From the NCBI GenBank assembly GCA_937921865.1, contig CAKZWF010000006.1, positions 62,001 through 126,000 on the forward strand: DNA of 64,000 bases, read 5' to 3'. Made by a program: the position numbers and the translations under genes. Source of the stretch: an uncultured Pseudomonadales bacterium. GTDB taxonomy: Bacteria; Pseudomonadota; Gammaproteobacteria; Pseudomonadales; Azotimanducaceae. The notes under the pieces were generated by a model. That model worked only from the letters and a program-made list of their open reading frames with translations, was not told the origin of the DNA and did not search any database. Below are positions 43,626-52,334 of this stretch, piece after piece (within the stretch, counting starts at the first letter, position 1; each line of letters begins with the position of its first letter).

Positions 43626-44309
43626 TCAGCCGCCGCGGGGTGCCAGCAGGATGCGCAGGAAGTAGTCCAGGCTCAGATAGCGGCCTCCGCCGATGACCAC
43701 CAGTGCCAGCAGCATCGCGAGATAGATCGCGGCAAATTCGATGCCGCTGTTGAGTTTCACAATCGAGCCGGAACCATTCAGATAGCTGAAGTTGCCGTGC
43801 TCGCGCAGAATCGATTTGGCGCGCTCCAGACGTTTAGCGGCTTCAATGGTCCGTTCGTTGACGTTGTAGCACTTGATATAGCGCGCCAATACGCTCGAAT
43901 TCGCGTGGGCTTCAGTATCGGGAATGCAGATGGCTGGTGGCGAAGACGGCGCTATGGCTGGCCAGCCATTGTCCAGGTGTACTGCGTAAGCGGCGACAAA
44001 CATGGTCACCGCAAGCGGAATGGCTACGAGTCGGGTGCCCAGACCCAGCAGCAGCAGTATGCCGCCGAGAAACTCTGTCCACGAAGCCAGAAACCAGGAT
44101 AGATCAGCCGGCAGCACGTTGAATGGAAATGGAAACGACTCCAGCGAAAAGCTGAACCAGTTGTCACCGGTGATTTTTTCCCAGCCGGCGCCGATCAGCA
44201 CTGGCCCCAGAATCAATCTCAACAGCAGTGATGCCACGCCGTCAAAGTGGCTGAAAAAGCTGATCAGGCGCTCGTACCCGGCGCTGGCGGTCTCTAATAT
44301 GGTGTTCAT
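43626..44309 (-). CDS. DoxX-family membrane protein
   Basis: A 227-residue inner-membrane protein, four hydrophobic segments of DoxX type (LLLRLILGPVLIGAGWEKI; LSWFLASWTEFLGGILLLLG; LVAIPLAVTMFVAAYAVH; FAAIYLAMLLALVVIGGG). Between the third and fourth lies an insert of about 85 residues (110-195) with Ser/Pro-rich start, two Cys residues (CIPDTEA, KCYNVNE) and a helical stretch. The start is ATG 44309, chosen because GAGGAGAGAG lies directly upstream; a longer frame to 44456 has no support. Function of DoxX proteins is poorly known. Confidence 0.8.
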   Translation of the reverse strand: MNTILETASAGYERLISFFSHFDGVASLLLRLILGPVLIGAGWEKITGDNWFSFSLESFPFPFNVLPADLSWFLASWTEFLGGILLLLGLGTRLVAIPLAVTMFVAAYAVHLDNGWPAIAPSSPPAICIPDTEAHANSSVLARYIKCYNVNERTIEAAKRLERAKSILREHGNFSYLNGSGSIVKLNSGIEFAAIYLAMLLALVVIGGGRYLSLDYFLRILLAPRGG

Positions 44310-44375
44310 GACTCTCTCTCCTCTCATCCGCACTCCAGGCTCGATGGTTAGACACAACCTGATGGTTTGGTTCCA

Positions 44376-45242
44376 ATGACTCCGGCTGAAGTCTTCACTG
44401 CCTGTGCTGTCCCGATTGCCGAGGCGGAGCAGCTGATGGCTCGGCTGCGGCCTCATACACCTGAGGATTGGCGCGCCATGGCTGCGGCCATGGCGCTGAA
44501 TCTGTCTCCCGAAACCACTCGGGTGCTCGGCGTAGCCGGAGGGCAGGGCGCGGGTAAGTCGACCCTGTCAAGGTTGCTTGAACAGGCGTTCCGTCTGCAG
44601 GGCGTGAAGCTGCTGGTGCTGTCCCTTGATGACTTTTATCTGACCCATGGCGAGCGCCTGGCGCTTGGTCGTCGTGTACATCCGCTGTTGGCAACGCGGG
44701 GGGTACCCGGCACCCATGACGTTGAGCGTCTTGGCGACACCCTCGAGGCCGTATTCAAGCGAGGATCTCATCGACTGCCCGCATTCGATAAAGGTACCGA
44801 TGACCGCGACGCTGAACCGATCTGGTTCGAAGGGCCAGCGGACATGGTAGTCATCGAAGGCTGGTGCGTCGGAGCCCGCCCCCAGTCTGATGAGCAGCTG
44901 CGCGAGCCGGTGAACGCGCTTGAACGGCAGGAGGATCCCGAGGGCCGTTGGCGGGGCTATGTGAACGGCTGTCTCAGCACCAGCTATGTCCGGCTCTGGG
45001 AGCAGATCGACAAACTCCTGTTTCTGGCTGTACCGGACATCGAAGCCGTGATGCGCTGGCGGGGTCAGCAGGAACTGGAACGTCCTCAGGCACAGCGTAT
45101 GAATGCGCAGCAGATCCGAACCTTTGTTTCCCACTACCAGCGGCTTACGCAGTGGATGCTGGAAATTCTGCCAGGAGAGGCTGATTTCGTAGGTTTTCTT
45201 GACGCAAACCACCGGCTCGAGTCGATTCAGCGCCGAATTTAA
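44376..45242 (+). CDS. P-loop kinase of the D-glycerate 3-kinase/uridine kinase type
   Basis: A 288-residue cytoplasmic kinase. Walker A GGQGAGKS at 55-62, DDFYLTHGER (kinase-type Asp-Asp-Phe-Tyr) at about 85, then RGVPGTHD, LPAFDKGTDDR, and VVIEGWCVGARP, all in the order of glycerate kinase GLYK and the yeast Tda10-type family. Likely product: 3-phospho-D-glycerate from D-glycerate, but the substrate is inference. The start is ATG 44376; TTG 44367 is in frame three codons upstream. It is divergent from DoxX and followed by a 71-base promoter region. Confidence 0.82.
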   Translation: MTPAEVFTACAVPIAEAEQLMARLRPHTPEDWRAMAAAMALNLSPETTRVLGVAGGQGAGKSTLSRLLEQAFRLQGVKLLVLSLDDFYLTHGERLALGRRVHPLLATRGVPGTHDVERLGDTLEAVFKRGSHRLPAFDKGTDDRDAEPIWFEGPADMVVIEGWCVGARPQSDEQLREPVNALERQEDPEGRWRGYVNGCLSTSYVRLWEQIDKLLFLAVPDIEAVMRWRGQQELERPQAQRMNAQQIRTFVSHYQRLTQWMLEILPGEADFVGFLDANHRLESIQRRI

Positions 45243-45246
45243 ATCA

Positions 45247-45279
45247 TTCAGATTTCGTTCAGTCGCTGCCGCCTAGGCT
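45247..45279 (+). promoter_or_regulatory. PhoP-class promoter: TTCAG-N6-TTCAG plus -10
   Basis: Two TTCAG half-sites (45247-45251, 45258-45262) are spaced 11 bases apart. Eleven bases further downstream lies TAGGCT (45274-45279), a -10 candidate. This is the arrangement of OmpR-family activated promoters, where the direct repeat replaces the -35. It lies 35 bases before the glycine-zipper protein start, upstream of the response regulator pair at 46297-48290. Confidence 0.5.
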
Positions 45280-45313
45280 GTCTGCATTCGATCACAGCAG
45301 TAGGAATCGTCTC

Positions 45314-45862
45314 ATGTCTTTTTCGCAATACCTGGCCCCGATGGCCCTGATCCCAATCCTGGTTTTAGCCTCTGTGAGCGCTGATGCGGGCGTCAGTTAC
45401 AGCAAAGCCCGTGTGGTCAAAGTTGAACCTCAATACCAGACCGTGACCTATACGGTTCCTACGGAGCAGTGTCGGTTCGAGCGGGTTCCGGTATATCGCG
45501 ACGACTATGGCTATCAGCGGCGCTCTTATACGGTGCCGATTGTCGGCGCGATTATCGGCGGCGCAGTCGGTAACGCGGTAGTACATGGTAAAACCCGCAA
45601 ACGGGTTGGTACCGCCGTAGGTGCGGTGCTTGGCGCCAGCATTGGCGCAGATGTGTCGCGCCAGCGCGACGCGGGTTACCGCAGCCGGCCGGTGTCCTAT
45701 CGTCAGGAGCAGGTCTGTGAAACCGTGGATGAAGTGCGTGAAGAACACCAGCTGAGCGGCTATGAAGTGAAGTATCGCTTTGCCGGTGAGACCTATGTCA
45801 CGTTGATGGACCGGGATCCGGGGCGGTTTCTTCGGGTCCGGGTTGACGTCACCCCGGTTTGA
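45314..45862 (+). CDS. Glycine-zipper envelope protein
   Basis: A 182-residue exported protein. Signal peptide LALIPILVLASVSADA-type ends near residue 25. Residues about 75-110 form a glycine zipper 2TM region (VGAIIGGAVGNAVVHG, then VGTAVGAVLGASIGADV). Two CxxR-type cysteines (QCRFERV, VCETVDEV) flank the zipper. The N-terminal third has SYSKARVVKVEPQYQTVTY, usual for such proteins. The zipper may insert in or line the outer membrane. Probably under the PhoP-class promoter just upstream. Confidence 0.82.
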   Translation: MSFSQYLAPMALIPILVLASVSADAGVSYSKARVVKVEPQYQTVTYTVPTEQCRFERVPVYRDDYGYQRRSYTVPIVGAIIGGAVGNAVVHGKTRKRVGTAVGAVLGASIGADVSRQRDAGYRSRPVSYRQEQVCETVDEVREEHQLSGYEVKYRFAGETYVTLMDRDPGRFLRVRVDVTPV

Positions 45863-45903
45863 AGTTTTGGGAGTACAATGGCGCCAGTGATCTTGAGGTT
45901 CAG

Positions 45904-46269
45904 GTGGCACAAGCGTTGATACAAATCAGGATTAAACTCCGGGCAGGGCTGCTGCAGAAGTCGGGTCTGAAGGTGACCGGATCCGGGGTTCGCAGATGGC
46001 TTCTGGCACTGGCGCTGGTACTTCCATTTGCCATGTTCTCTGCGGCTGCCCCGGCCCAGCAACAGCAGTCCTACAACTACACCAAGCAGGGTGGGATCTC
46101 CGTCGAGCAGGCTGCGGCGATGGTACGCAGGGAAACCGGCGGACGGGTATTGTCGGCCAACCCGGTGAAAAACAACGGTCAGCGCGGCTACAGCATCCGG
46201 GTGTTGATTGATGGCAAACGGGTCAAACAGTACTACGTCGATGATCAGGGCCGGATGTCCCCTGACTAG
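45904..46269 (+). CDS. Exported PepSY-domain-like protein
   Basis: Small exported protein, 121 residues from GTG 45904. Hydrophobic signal stretch RRWLLALALVLPFAMFSAAA ends near AQQQQS. The mature part, GGISVEQAAAMVRRETGGRVLSA followed by YSIRVLIDGKRVKQYYVDDQGRM, is the PepSY pattern: helix followed by beta strands. PepSY proteins inhibit or modulate peptidases or signal transduction. GTG 45904 is preceded by GAGGTTCAG; GTG 45973 would give a more standard signal peptide. TTG 45859 overlapping the previous stop is also possible. Just upstream of the response regulator and sensor kinase genes. Confidence 0.75.
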   Translation: MAQALIQIRIKLRAGLLQKSGLKVTGSGVRRWLLALALVLPFAMFSAAAPAQQQQSYNYTKQGGISVEQAAAMVRRETGGRVLSANPVKNNGQRGYSIRVLIDGKRVKQYYVDDQGRMSPD

Positions 46270-46296
46270 CCCTGAATTTTATTAAGACCTTGAACC

Positions 46297-46968
46297 ATGC
46301 GAATACTCGTTGTTGAAGATGAACCCAATCTGCGCGCCCAGCTGAAAACCCGGCTGAACGACAGTGGCTATGTGGTCGATGTGGCCGAAGATGGGGAAGA
46401 AGGTCTCTATTTTGGCCGCGAGTATGAGTATGACGCGGCCATTATTGACCTCGGTCTGCCCAAGCTCGACGGCATGGCGCTGATTGCCCAGCTGCGCGCC
46501 GATGAACGCGACTTTCCGGTGCTGGTTCTGACCGCCCGGGGCAACTGGCAGGACAAGGTGGAAGGTCTGGAGGCCGGTGCCGACGATTATCTGACCAAGC
46601 CGTTTCAACCCGAAGAACTGCTGGCCAGGCTCAACGCCCTGCTGCGGCGTGCGGCCGGATACGCGTCTCCGGTGCTCGAGCAGGGTAATCTGAAACTCGA
46701 TACTGCGCGTAAAGAGGTTCGGGTCGCTGATGCTCTGATTGAGCTTACCGCCTATGAATACAAGGTCCTCGAGTACCTGATGCTGAATCCCAGCAGGGTA
46801 GTGTCGAAAACTGAGCTGACCGATCATCTCTATGAACAGGACTTTGATCGGGACAGCAACGTGATCGAAGTGTTTGTTGGCCGGTTGCGGAAAAAGCTCG
46901 ACCCGGTTAATCCGATCCGCACCGTGCGCGGTCAGGGTTATCGGTTTTCTCTGGAATCGCCCGCTTGA
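46297..46968 (+). CDS. OmpR-family response regulator (PhoP-like)
   Basis: A 223-residue regulator. Receiver with acidic VVEDEP, Asp51 in IIDLGLPKLDG, Lys in YLTKPFQP at about 101; winged helix ending RTVRGQGYRFSLE. The sequence is close to PhoP of Pseudomonas and E. coli; PhoP controls magnesium and envelope stress responses there, which is inference for this one. It overlaps the sensor kinase by four bases. The direct repeat upstream of the glycine-zipper gene is a plausible binding site. Confidence 0.92.
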   Translation: MRILVVEDEPNLRAQLKTRLNDSGYVVDVAEDGEEGLYFGREYEYDAAIIDLGLPKLDGMALIAQLRADERDFPVLVLTARGNWQDKVEGLEAGADDYLTKPFQPEELLARLNALLRRAAGYASPVLEQGNLKLDTARKEVRVADALIELTAYEYKVLEYLMLNPSRVVSKTELTDHLYEQDFDRDSNVIEVFVGRLRKKLDPVNPIRTVRGQGYRFSLESPA

Positions 46969-48290
46969 AAGCGGGTATTCAGACCCGCCTTCTGATTCTC
47001 ACCACAGTCGTTCTTGGCACCTTTCTGACGCTCGCGGGTGTGGTCCTGGACCGCTCGTTTAAAGCCAGTGTGTTGACCAACGCGGAAGAACAGCTGCGCA
47101 TTGTCATCTATTCCCTGATGGGGGCGGTTGAAGACGATGGCGCAAGTCTGCGCTTTGATGGTGCGCTGCCTGAGCCCAGGCTCAGCCAGCCGGAGAGTGG
47201 ACTCTATGCCACCGTTACGGCTCGTCATGGACTTACCGCCTGGCAGTCTCCCTCCGCGCTGACCAGTTCAGTACACTTTCCTGAGTCGGCTGACTCGCTG
47301 GCAGCCGGTGATTTTGTATTCTTCTCATTCGATGAACAGGCGGCGCGGTTTATCCTCAGCTATGCGGTGATCTGGGGTGACACCGAAGATGCGGTGCTGA
47401 CCTTTACCGTGGCCACAGATCAGCAACCTTTTCAGGCTGAGATCCAGGGTTTTCGCCGCAATCTGTATGTTGGCCTGGGCGCGGTAACAGTGTTTTTTGT
47501 GCTCGCCCAATGGCTGGCGGTCCGGGTCGGTTTGAGACCGCTGCGAACCATGGCTGCTGAAGTCAGGGCCCTGGAAGAGGGCCAGCGGGAATCGCTGTCG
47601 GAAGATTATCCGAAAGAGCTTCAGGGCCTGGCTGAAAATCTTGATCGATTTGTCGCCCACGAACATCGCAGTCGCTCCCGCTATCGACGGGCCATGGAAG
47701 ATCTGGCACACAGTCTGAAGACTCCACTGGCGGTGATTCGCAACGCGCTGGCGGAAGGGGCTGACCAGCAGCAGGAACTGCTTGGCGAACAGCTGGACAG
47801 AATGGAAAGCACCGTGACTCACCAACTGTCCAGGGCGGCGGTGTCAGGTCCGGTTGTGGTTGGCCGGGCAGTCAACGTGTTTACCCTTGTCGATCGTCTG
47901 GTGCGTGCGCTTCAGAAAGCTTATGGAGATCGAGGCCTCGAGCTGATCAATGAGCTGCCCCCGGATCTGTCGGTGCGCGCAGACGAACGGGACGTTATGG
48001 AAATGCTCGGTAATCTGCTGGAAAACGCCTGTAAATACACCCACTCGAAAATTGAGGTTCGGGCGCTCAGCACGACACCAGTGATCATTGAAATAGCTGA
48101 CGACGGTCCCGGTATAGATCCGGAACTGCGCCAGGAAGTTCTGAATCGCGGTACCCGCGCTGACGTGCTGCAGCCGGGGCAGGGTATCGGGCTGGCAATG
48201 GTCCAGGATCTGCTGGCGGCTTATGAGGGACACCTGGAAATCACCGAAAGCTCGCTGGGCGGCGCGAGCATGCGGCTGGTGCTGGGTTAA
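46965..48290 (+). CDS. Sensor histidine kinase (PhoQ-like)
   Basis: A 441-residue inner-membrane sensor. Membrane segment at about 8-28, periplasmic sensor about 30-165, second membrane segment about 168-188, HAMP-like linker, HisKA with His249 in DLAHSLKTPLA (as in PhoQ) and HATPase with NLLENACKYT, ADDGPGID, GQGIGLAMV. The start is TTG 46965, overlapping the regulator stop. The periplasmic domain is acidic in places (AVEDDGASLRFDG), which would suit divalent cations; this is inference. Confidence 0.92.
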   Translation: MKAGIQTRLLILTTVVLGTFLTLAGVVLDRSFKASVLTNAEEQLRIVIYSLMGAVEDDGASLRFDGALPEPRLSQPESGLYATVTARHGLTAWQSPSALTSSVHFPESADSLAAGDFVFFSFDEQAARFILSYAVIWGDTEDAVLTFTVATDQQPFQAEIQGFRRNLYVGLGAVTVFFVLAQWLAVRVGLRPLRTMAAEVRALEEGQRESLSEDYPKELQGLAENLDRFVAHEHRSRSRYRRAMEDLAHSLKTPLAVIRNALAEGADQQQELLGEQLDRMESTVTHQLSRAAVSGPVVVGRAVNVFTLVDRLVRALQKAYGDRGLELINELPPDLSVRADERDVMEMLGNLLENACKYTHSKIEVRALSTTPVIIEIADDGPGIDPELRQEVLNRGTRADVLQPGQGIGLAMVQDLLAAYEGHLEITESSLGGASMRLVLG

Positions 48291-48300
48291 CTAACGGTCG

Positions 48301-50976
48301 CTAATCTTCGCTCAGCTTGCGGATGGCGGCCTGGAAACGTTCCAGCAGGGGCTCGCAGCCTGGCGGTTTTGCGCCTAAAGCCAGCCATTGGTTGACCAGG
48401 TCTTTGGCATCCGCGGACAGCGCCTGCTGGCCGCGGCCCTGATTCATCAGATCAACCTGAATCGCCATACGCAGTTCGCGGTCAGCTGGATCGGACTCCA
48501 GGTCTGCGGCGATTTCCGCTTCGATCACCTGGCGTCGGACCTCGTCTTCACTGGCTTGCACATCACCGGCCTCGACGTCTTCGGCCAATCGTTGCTCGAG
48601 TTCGAGCACGCGTTGGGCTTTGGCCTGACGCTTCACTAGCTGTTCGGCGCTTCTCTGCAGATCTTCAAAACGTTGCTGTATAGGGCGTCGTATCCGCTCC
48701 GGCAGTGCAGGCAGATCCGCAAAAGCCTGCTGCAGCGCGCGCAGTGATCCGCGCTCGAAATCTTCGTTGAGGCTGGCGGCAAATTCGTCGAGCAGCTGTT
48801 GCGCCAAATTCCGGCCGGCTTCGATTTCCTCGTCCGCGGCGCGTTTCTCGCTATCGCGCGACTCGAAGATCTGATCGCAGACCGCGCGAAATTCCTGCCA
48901 CAGCTGTTGATCCGGGCGTCGGGGCGTCGGGCCGATGTCGCGCCATCGCTGTTGCAGGTTTTTGGCGCCATCGACGCGTGTCGGCACCGGCACTGATTCC
49001 TCGAGCAGGGCTTTGGCGTCTGCGACCAGCTGCTGCTTGAGCGCGAGATTGCCCTCCCACTCGGCTCGGATATGGCTGTGCAGGGCGTTCTGCAGCGTTT
49101 CGAAGCGTTCTTCCAGTGGTTTGCCGGGTTTGCGGTCAACCGGATGGTAGCGCTGCCATTCGGTGCGCGCGGTTCTCATGATCTGCTCGGCGGCTTTGAC
49201 ATCGGTGTGGGACCAGTCAGTCGACTCAAGATAAGCGCTCAACTGTTCGCAGATGTCGACTCGGGCTTTCAGGTTGTCCTCACGCTGTTGAGCCTGATCT
49301 GAGTAAAACGCCCGGCAGGGTTCGAACGCCCGTTCCGCCAGCGTATTGAACTGGCCAGCCAGATCCCGGTCGACCTTGGTGGTTGCCGGTCCCAGCTCGT
49401 TCCAGTGCTCGCGCAGGGTTTTGATGCGGCTTGCCTGATCAGCCGGTGATAGCGGCTGCTCGGCAAGGCTGGTCATCTCTTCACACAGACCCTGGCGTTT
49501 GGGTGTGGTGGCAAAAGTCTGCCAGTCCTTGAGCTCACCCAGTTGGGCAGCTGCCTGGTTCAGTGATCGATTCAGCTTGTCTGTGTCTGCGCGGGGCAGC
49601 GCTTTGACTAACGTCCGGGCGCTGTTTAGAAGGTTCTGGGCAGCCTTGGATTCTCCATTGGCAATCTTTTCGTTCAGTTCTTTGACGTTTGCCGAGAGCT
49701 TATCCAGGAGTCCCGCGCTGTGCGCTTCAATGCGTGACAGCTGCTCGGACACTGTGCTGACGGCTTCGCGCAATGCGGTCAGATTCTCGGGTTGTCCAGC
49801 CCATTCGGGCCATTGCAACTGCTCTAGAAACCGGTTGGACTGGCTCAACCACTTTTTACGGCCAGCGACTGTGCGCCAGAACTCCTCGGTCGCCTGCAGA
49901 TTTTTCGGAGGCCGTTCGGGCAGCTGGTCATCGGCTGCAATGATCGGCGGTTGTTTTGACAGTTGCGCCACTGCGTCCGCGAGTAGATTGCAATCCCGGG
50001 TTACCCGTTGAAACAGAGCATGCTGAGTATCGTCGGGAGGGCGGGCATCAGAACTGGCAAACCAGCGATCGGTCAGCATATGTCGCCGTTGCTGCAACGT
50101 TTCGAAGTCACTGCTGCGTCGCAGATCGGCTTCCAGTGTTTTGAATTCCTGACTGAGGGCAACAAACGGGTCGTCAGCGGTCGCGTCGATGCTGGCTGGC
50201 TCGGCGGGCGCCGGCAGCTTGTTCACCTGCTGCTGCAGATCGGTCAGCGACCGTTTGCGATGGTCATCTTCCGGCAAAGCCGCGGCAGTCTTTTCCAGCC
50301 CGGCCAGCGTTTCCTGAGCACGGTCGCGCAGCTGTTGGTGCTTCTGCTGGAACCCGGTTGCGGTTGCATCGCTGCGCAGATGTTTATCGAGAGCGCTGAG
50401 CAGTTCTTCGAGTCGCTGCTGCTGGAGTTCGTAGTCCTGCCGGTGACGACGAAAACGATCCAGATGTTCCCGGGCAAAGCGATTGAGGCTTTTGTCTTTC
50501 GTCCTGGATTGACGTTCCAGAATCGTCAGGGTGGCAGGTTGCTGGAACAGCGGCCGGGCCAGGAGTTGTGATCGCGCTTCGCCCCGGCTGGTGATGACCA
50601 GTTCAACCAGCTGCTCCGGACTTGCCTGATCGAGCTGCGCAGCCTGGGGGACCACACCGCTGGCCAGCAGCGCGGCGGTGATTGCCGGATGCTGACGCTG
50701 GGTTTCAGGTTCCAGCACAACCAGTCGGCGGGCGGCGGATTCCGCAACATCTTTGTCTTCGAGCAGTTGCACAAGTAACGCGATATTGGCCGTTTTAGCA
50801 ATGGCCGAGCGCCGCACATCGGCATCCGAGTCGCTGCGCGCCAGAGTCTCGATCTGCGCAGTTTCTGCGTCAGAGGGCTCGTCCAGGGTCGCAAGAGCGT
50901 CGAGACGCCGGTTGCGATCGTCATGATTGAGATCGCTCTGCTTGGGCGTTTTGCGTTTGAAGAATCGCGATAACAT
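48301..50976 (-). CDS. DUF349 domain-containing protein
   Basis: An 891-residue soluble protein, almost entirely helical. Starts with a short basic stretch (MLSRFFKRKTPKQ). The N-terminal 60-200 region is HEAT-like with repeated ALL..LARSDSDADVR patterns. The rest is a series of DUF349 three-helix repeats with WN/RELG motifs (LREHWNELGPA, ARTEWQRYHPVD, LQQRWRDIGPTPR). DUF349 proteins have unknown function; in Pseudomonas there is one large family member of this length. Third gene in a minus-strand run with CDGSH and crotonase. Confidence 0.88.
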   Translation of the reverse strand: MLSRFFKRKTPKQSDLNHDDRNRRLDALATLDEPSDAETAQIETLARSDSDADVRRSAIAKTANIALLVQLLEDKDVAESAARRLVVLEPETQRQHPAITAALLASGVVPQAAQLDQASPEQLVELVITSRGEARSQLLARPLFQQPATLTILERQSRTKDKSLNRFAREHLDRFRRHRQDYELQQQRLEELLSALDKHLRSDATATGFQQKHQQLRDRAQETLAGLEKTAAALPEDDHRKRSLTDLQQQVNKLPAPAEPASIDATADDPFVALSQEFKTLEADLRRSSDFETLQQRRHMLTDRWFASSDARPPDDTQHALFQRVTRDCNLLADAVAQLSKQPPIIAADDQLPERPPKNLQATEEFWRTVAGRKKWLSQSNRFLEQLQWPEWAGQPENLTALREAVSTVSEQLSRIEAHSAGLLDKLSANVKELNEKIANGESKAAQNLLNSARTLVKALPRADTDKLNRSLNQAAAQLGELKDWQTFATTPKRQGLCEEMTSLAEQPLSPADQASRIKTLREHWNELGPATTKVDRDLAGQFNTLAERAFEPCRAFYSDQAQQREDNLKARVDICEQLSAYLESTDWSHTDVKAAEQIMRTARTEWQRYHPVDRKPGKPLEERFETLQNALHSHIRAEWEGNLALKQQLVADAKALLEESVPVPTRVDGAKNLQQRWRDIGPTPRRPDQQLWQEFRAVCDQIFESRDSEKRAADEEIEAGRNLAQQLLDEFAASLNEDFERGSLRALQQAFADLPALPERIRRPIQQRFEDLQRSAEQLVKRQAKAQRVLELEQRLAEDVEAGDVQASEDEVRRQVIEAEIAADLESDPADRELRMAIQVDLMNQGRGQQALSADAKDLVNQWLALGAKPPGCEPLLERFQAAIRKLSED

Positions 50977-51008
50977 GAGGGTGCGGTCTCGATTGTGCGG
51001 GTGTGGTG

Positions 51009-51248
51009 CTAAAGCTTGTTATGACTGCCGTCGCACAGGGGTGCACCGGCAGTGTGTTTGCAACCACAGAAGTACAGGGTCTTGTCCTCAGTGGCCTGAT
51101 ACTTCAGCGGGGTGAAGTCCGTGCCTTCGTGCGAGCCGTCGCAGAAAGGTTGTTTGGCGCTCTTGCCGCACGCGCACCAGAAATACTTGCTGCCGCTGGT
51201 GACTTCTACCGGGTAGGGGCTTTTCTGGCTGATTTTCGGAGTACTCAT
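51009..51248 (-). CDS. Two-motif CDGSH iron-sulfur protein
   Basis: A 79-residue soluble protein with two Cys3His [2Fe-2S] motifs: CACGKSAKQPFCDGSH and CGCKHTAGAPLCDGSH. Each lists CxC...CDGSH, the minimal type of bacterial CDGSH protein. Probably a small electron carrier or redox sensor; role unknown. The start ATG 51248 has AGAGG upstream; an upstream in-frame extension to 51314 has no ribosome binding site. It lies 32 bases before the DUF349 gene, and 41 after the crotonase stop. Confidence 0.92.
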   Translation of the reverse strand: MSTPKISQKSPYPVEVTSGSKYFWCACGKSAKQPFCDGSHEGTDFTPLKYQATEDKTLYFCGCKHTAGAPLCDGSHNKL

Positions 51249-51289
51249 AGTGTTGCCTCTTTCAGGGTCGGTTGGTAACTGGGATAGAT

Positions 51290-52147
51290 TCAGGAGAACT
51301 TCCGTTCCTCCCACCAGGGATAGTAGGGCGGCAGGTCGGCGGAGACTTTGCCCGGGAACTCTGCTGGGCGTTTTTCAAGAAATGACTCCACGCCTTCCTT
51401 CGAGTCCGCGGAGCGACCGGTGTAGTAGACGCCGCGGGAATCTATCTTGTGTGCTTCCATCGGGTGGTCGGCGCCAAGCATTTTCCACATCATCTGGCGC
51501 ACCAGCGTGACCGATACAGCTGAGGTATTGTCAGCAATATCCCGGGCAATACTGCGCGCGGCATTCAGCAGGTCGTCGGGTGGGTGCAGACTGCGCACCA
51601 GGCCACCGGCCAAAGCCTCATCCGCCGGAAAAACTCTGCCGCTATAGCACCACTCGAGAGCCTGACTGATACCCACAACCCTTGGCAGGAAGTAGCTTGA
51701 GCAGGCTTCCGGGACGATGCCGCGACGACTGAACACTAGGCCGAAGCGGGCATTGTCTGAGGCAATTCGGATGTCCATGGGCAGAGTCATTGTGACCCCG
51801 ACGCCGACTGCTGGTCCGTTGATTGCTGCAATGATGGGCTTCTTCAGTTCGTATATGCGCAGCGACACCAGACCGCCGCCATCCGGGTGCAGACCGCTGT
51901 CACGATCGCCGCGATCGTCCGCGTTGAAGGTATCGCCACCAGACTCCAGATCCGCACCGGCGCAGAAGCCTCGGCCTGCTCCGGTGACGATGATCGCCCG
52001 GACTTCATCGTCTGCGTCGGCGCGATCGAAAGCGTCGAGCAGCTCGCTTAACATTTCCCGATTGAATGCATTCAGCCGTTCCGGTCGGTTCAGGGTGATC
52101 GTGAGAATTCGGTCCTGGACGTCGTAGATGATGGTGTTGTAGCTCAT
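51290..52147 (-). CDS. Enoyl-CoA hydratase/isomerase (crotonase) family protein
   Basis: A 285-residue crotonase. Oxyanion segments: RPERLNAFNREM and GAGRGFCAGADLES; then a stretch containing FSRRGIVPEACSSYFLPR, which has the usual Glu/Asp catalytic region. Acts on a CoA thioester, probably 2-enoyl-CoA. A Gly/Asp-rich insert (SGGDTFNADDRGDRDSGLHPDGGG) follows the oxyanion loop. Divergent from the acyl-CoA dehydrogenase genes, supporting fatty-acid or branched-chain degradation. First gene of the minus-strand run. Confidence 0.9.
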   Translation of the reverse strand: MSYNTIIYDVQDRILTITLNRPERLNAFNREMLSELLDAFDRADADDEVRAIIVTGAGRGFCAGADLESGGDTFNADDRGDRDSGLHPDGGGLVSLRIYELKKPIIAAINGPAVGVGVTMTLPMDIRIASDNARFGLVFSRRGIVPEACSSYFLPRVVGISQALEWCYSGRVFPADEALAGGLVRSLHPPDDLLNAARSIARDIADNTSAVSVTLVRQMMWKMLGADHPMEAHKIDSRGVYYTGRSADSKEGVESFLEKRPAEFPGKVSADLPPYYPWWEERKFS

Positions 52148-52270
52148 GGATATGCCTGGGTCGATGATTGAACGATGGGCTTCTGCCGCGAAAGCAGGTT
52201 ATGTTGCCTCGATTGCCGCGCTTTTGCCATGAAGTCGGTGTGATGCTTAAACTCACCGCCATGGGTGGTA

Positions 52271-52296
52271 ACCCGGGAGGCTGCAGCGGCCCGGGT
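52271..52296. promoter_or_regulatory. 26-base near-perfect palindrome in a divergent intergenic region
   Basis: Arms ACCCGGG and CCCGGGT surround a central GCTGCAGC palindrome, with one asymmetric pair (AG against GG). It lies between crotonase (minus) and the acyl-CoA dehydrogenase fragment (plus). No T-run follows, so an operator or cruciform is more likely than a terminator. Confidence 0.35.
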
Positions 52297-52334
52297 GCCG
52301 GATCGCAGGCAGTGCAGGCGCGGCGCAGAGGTGG

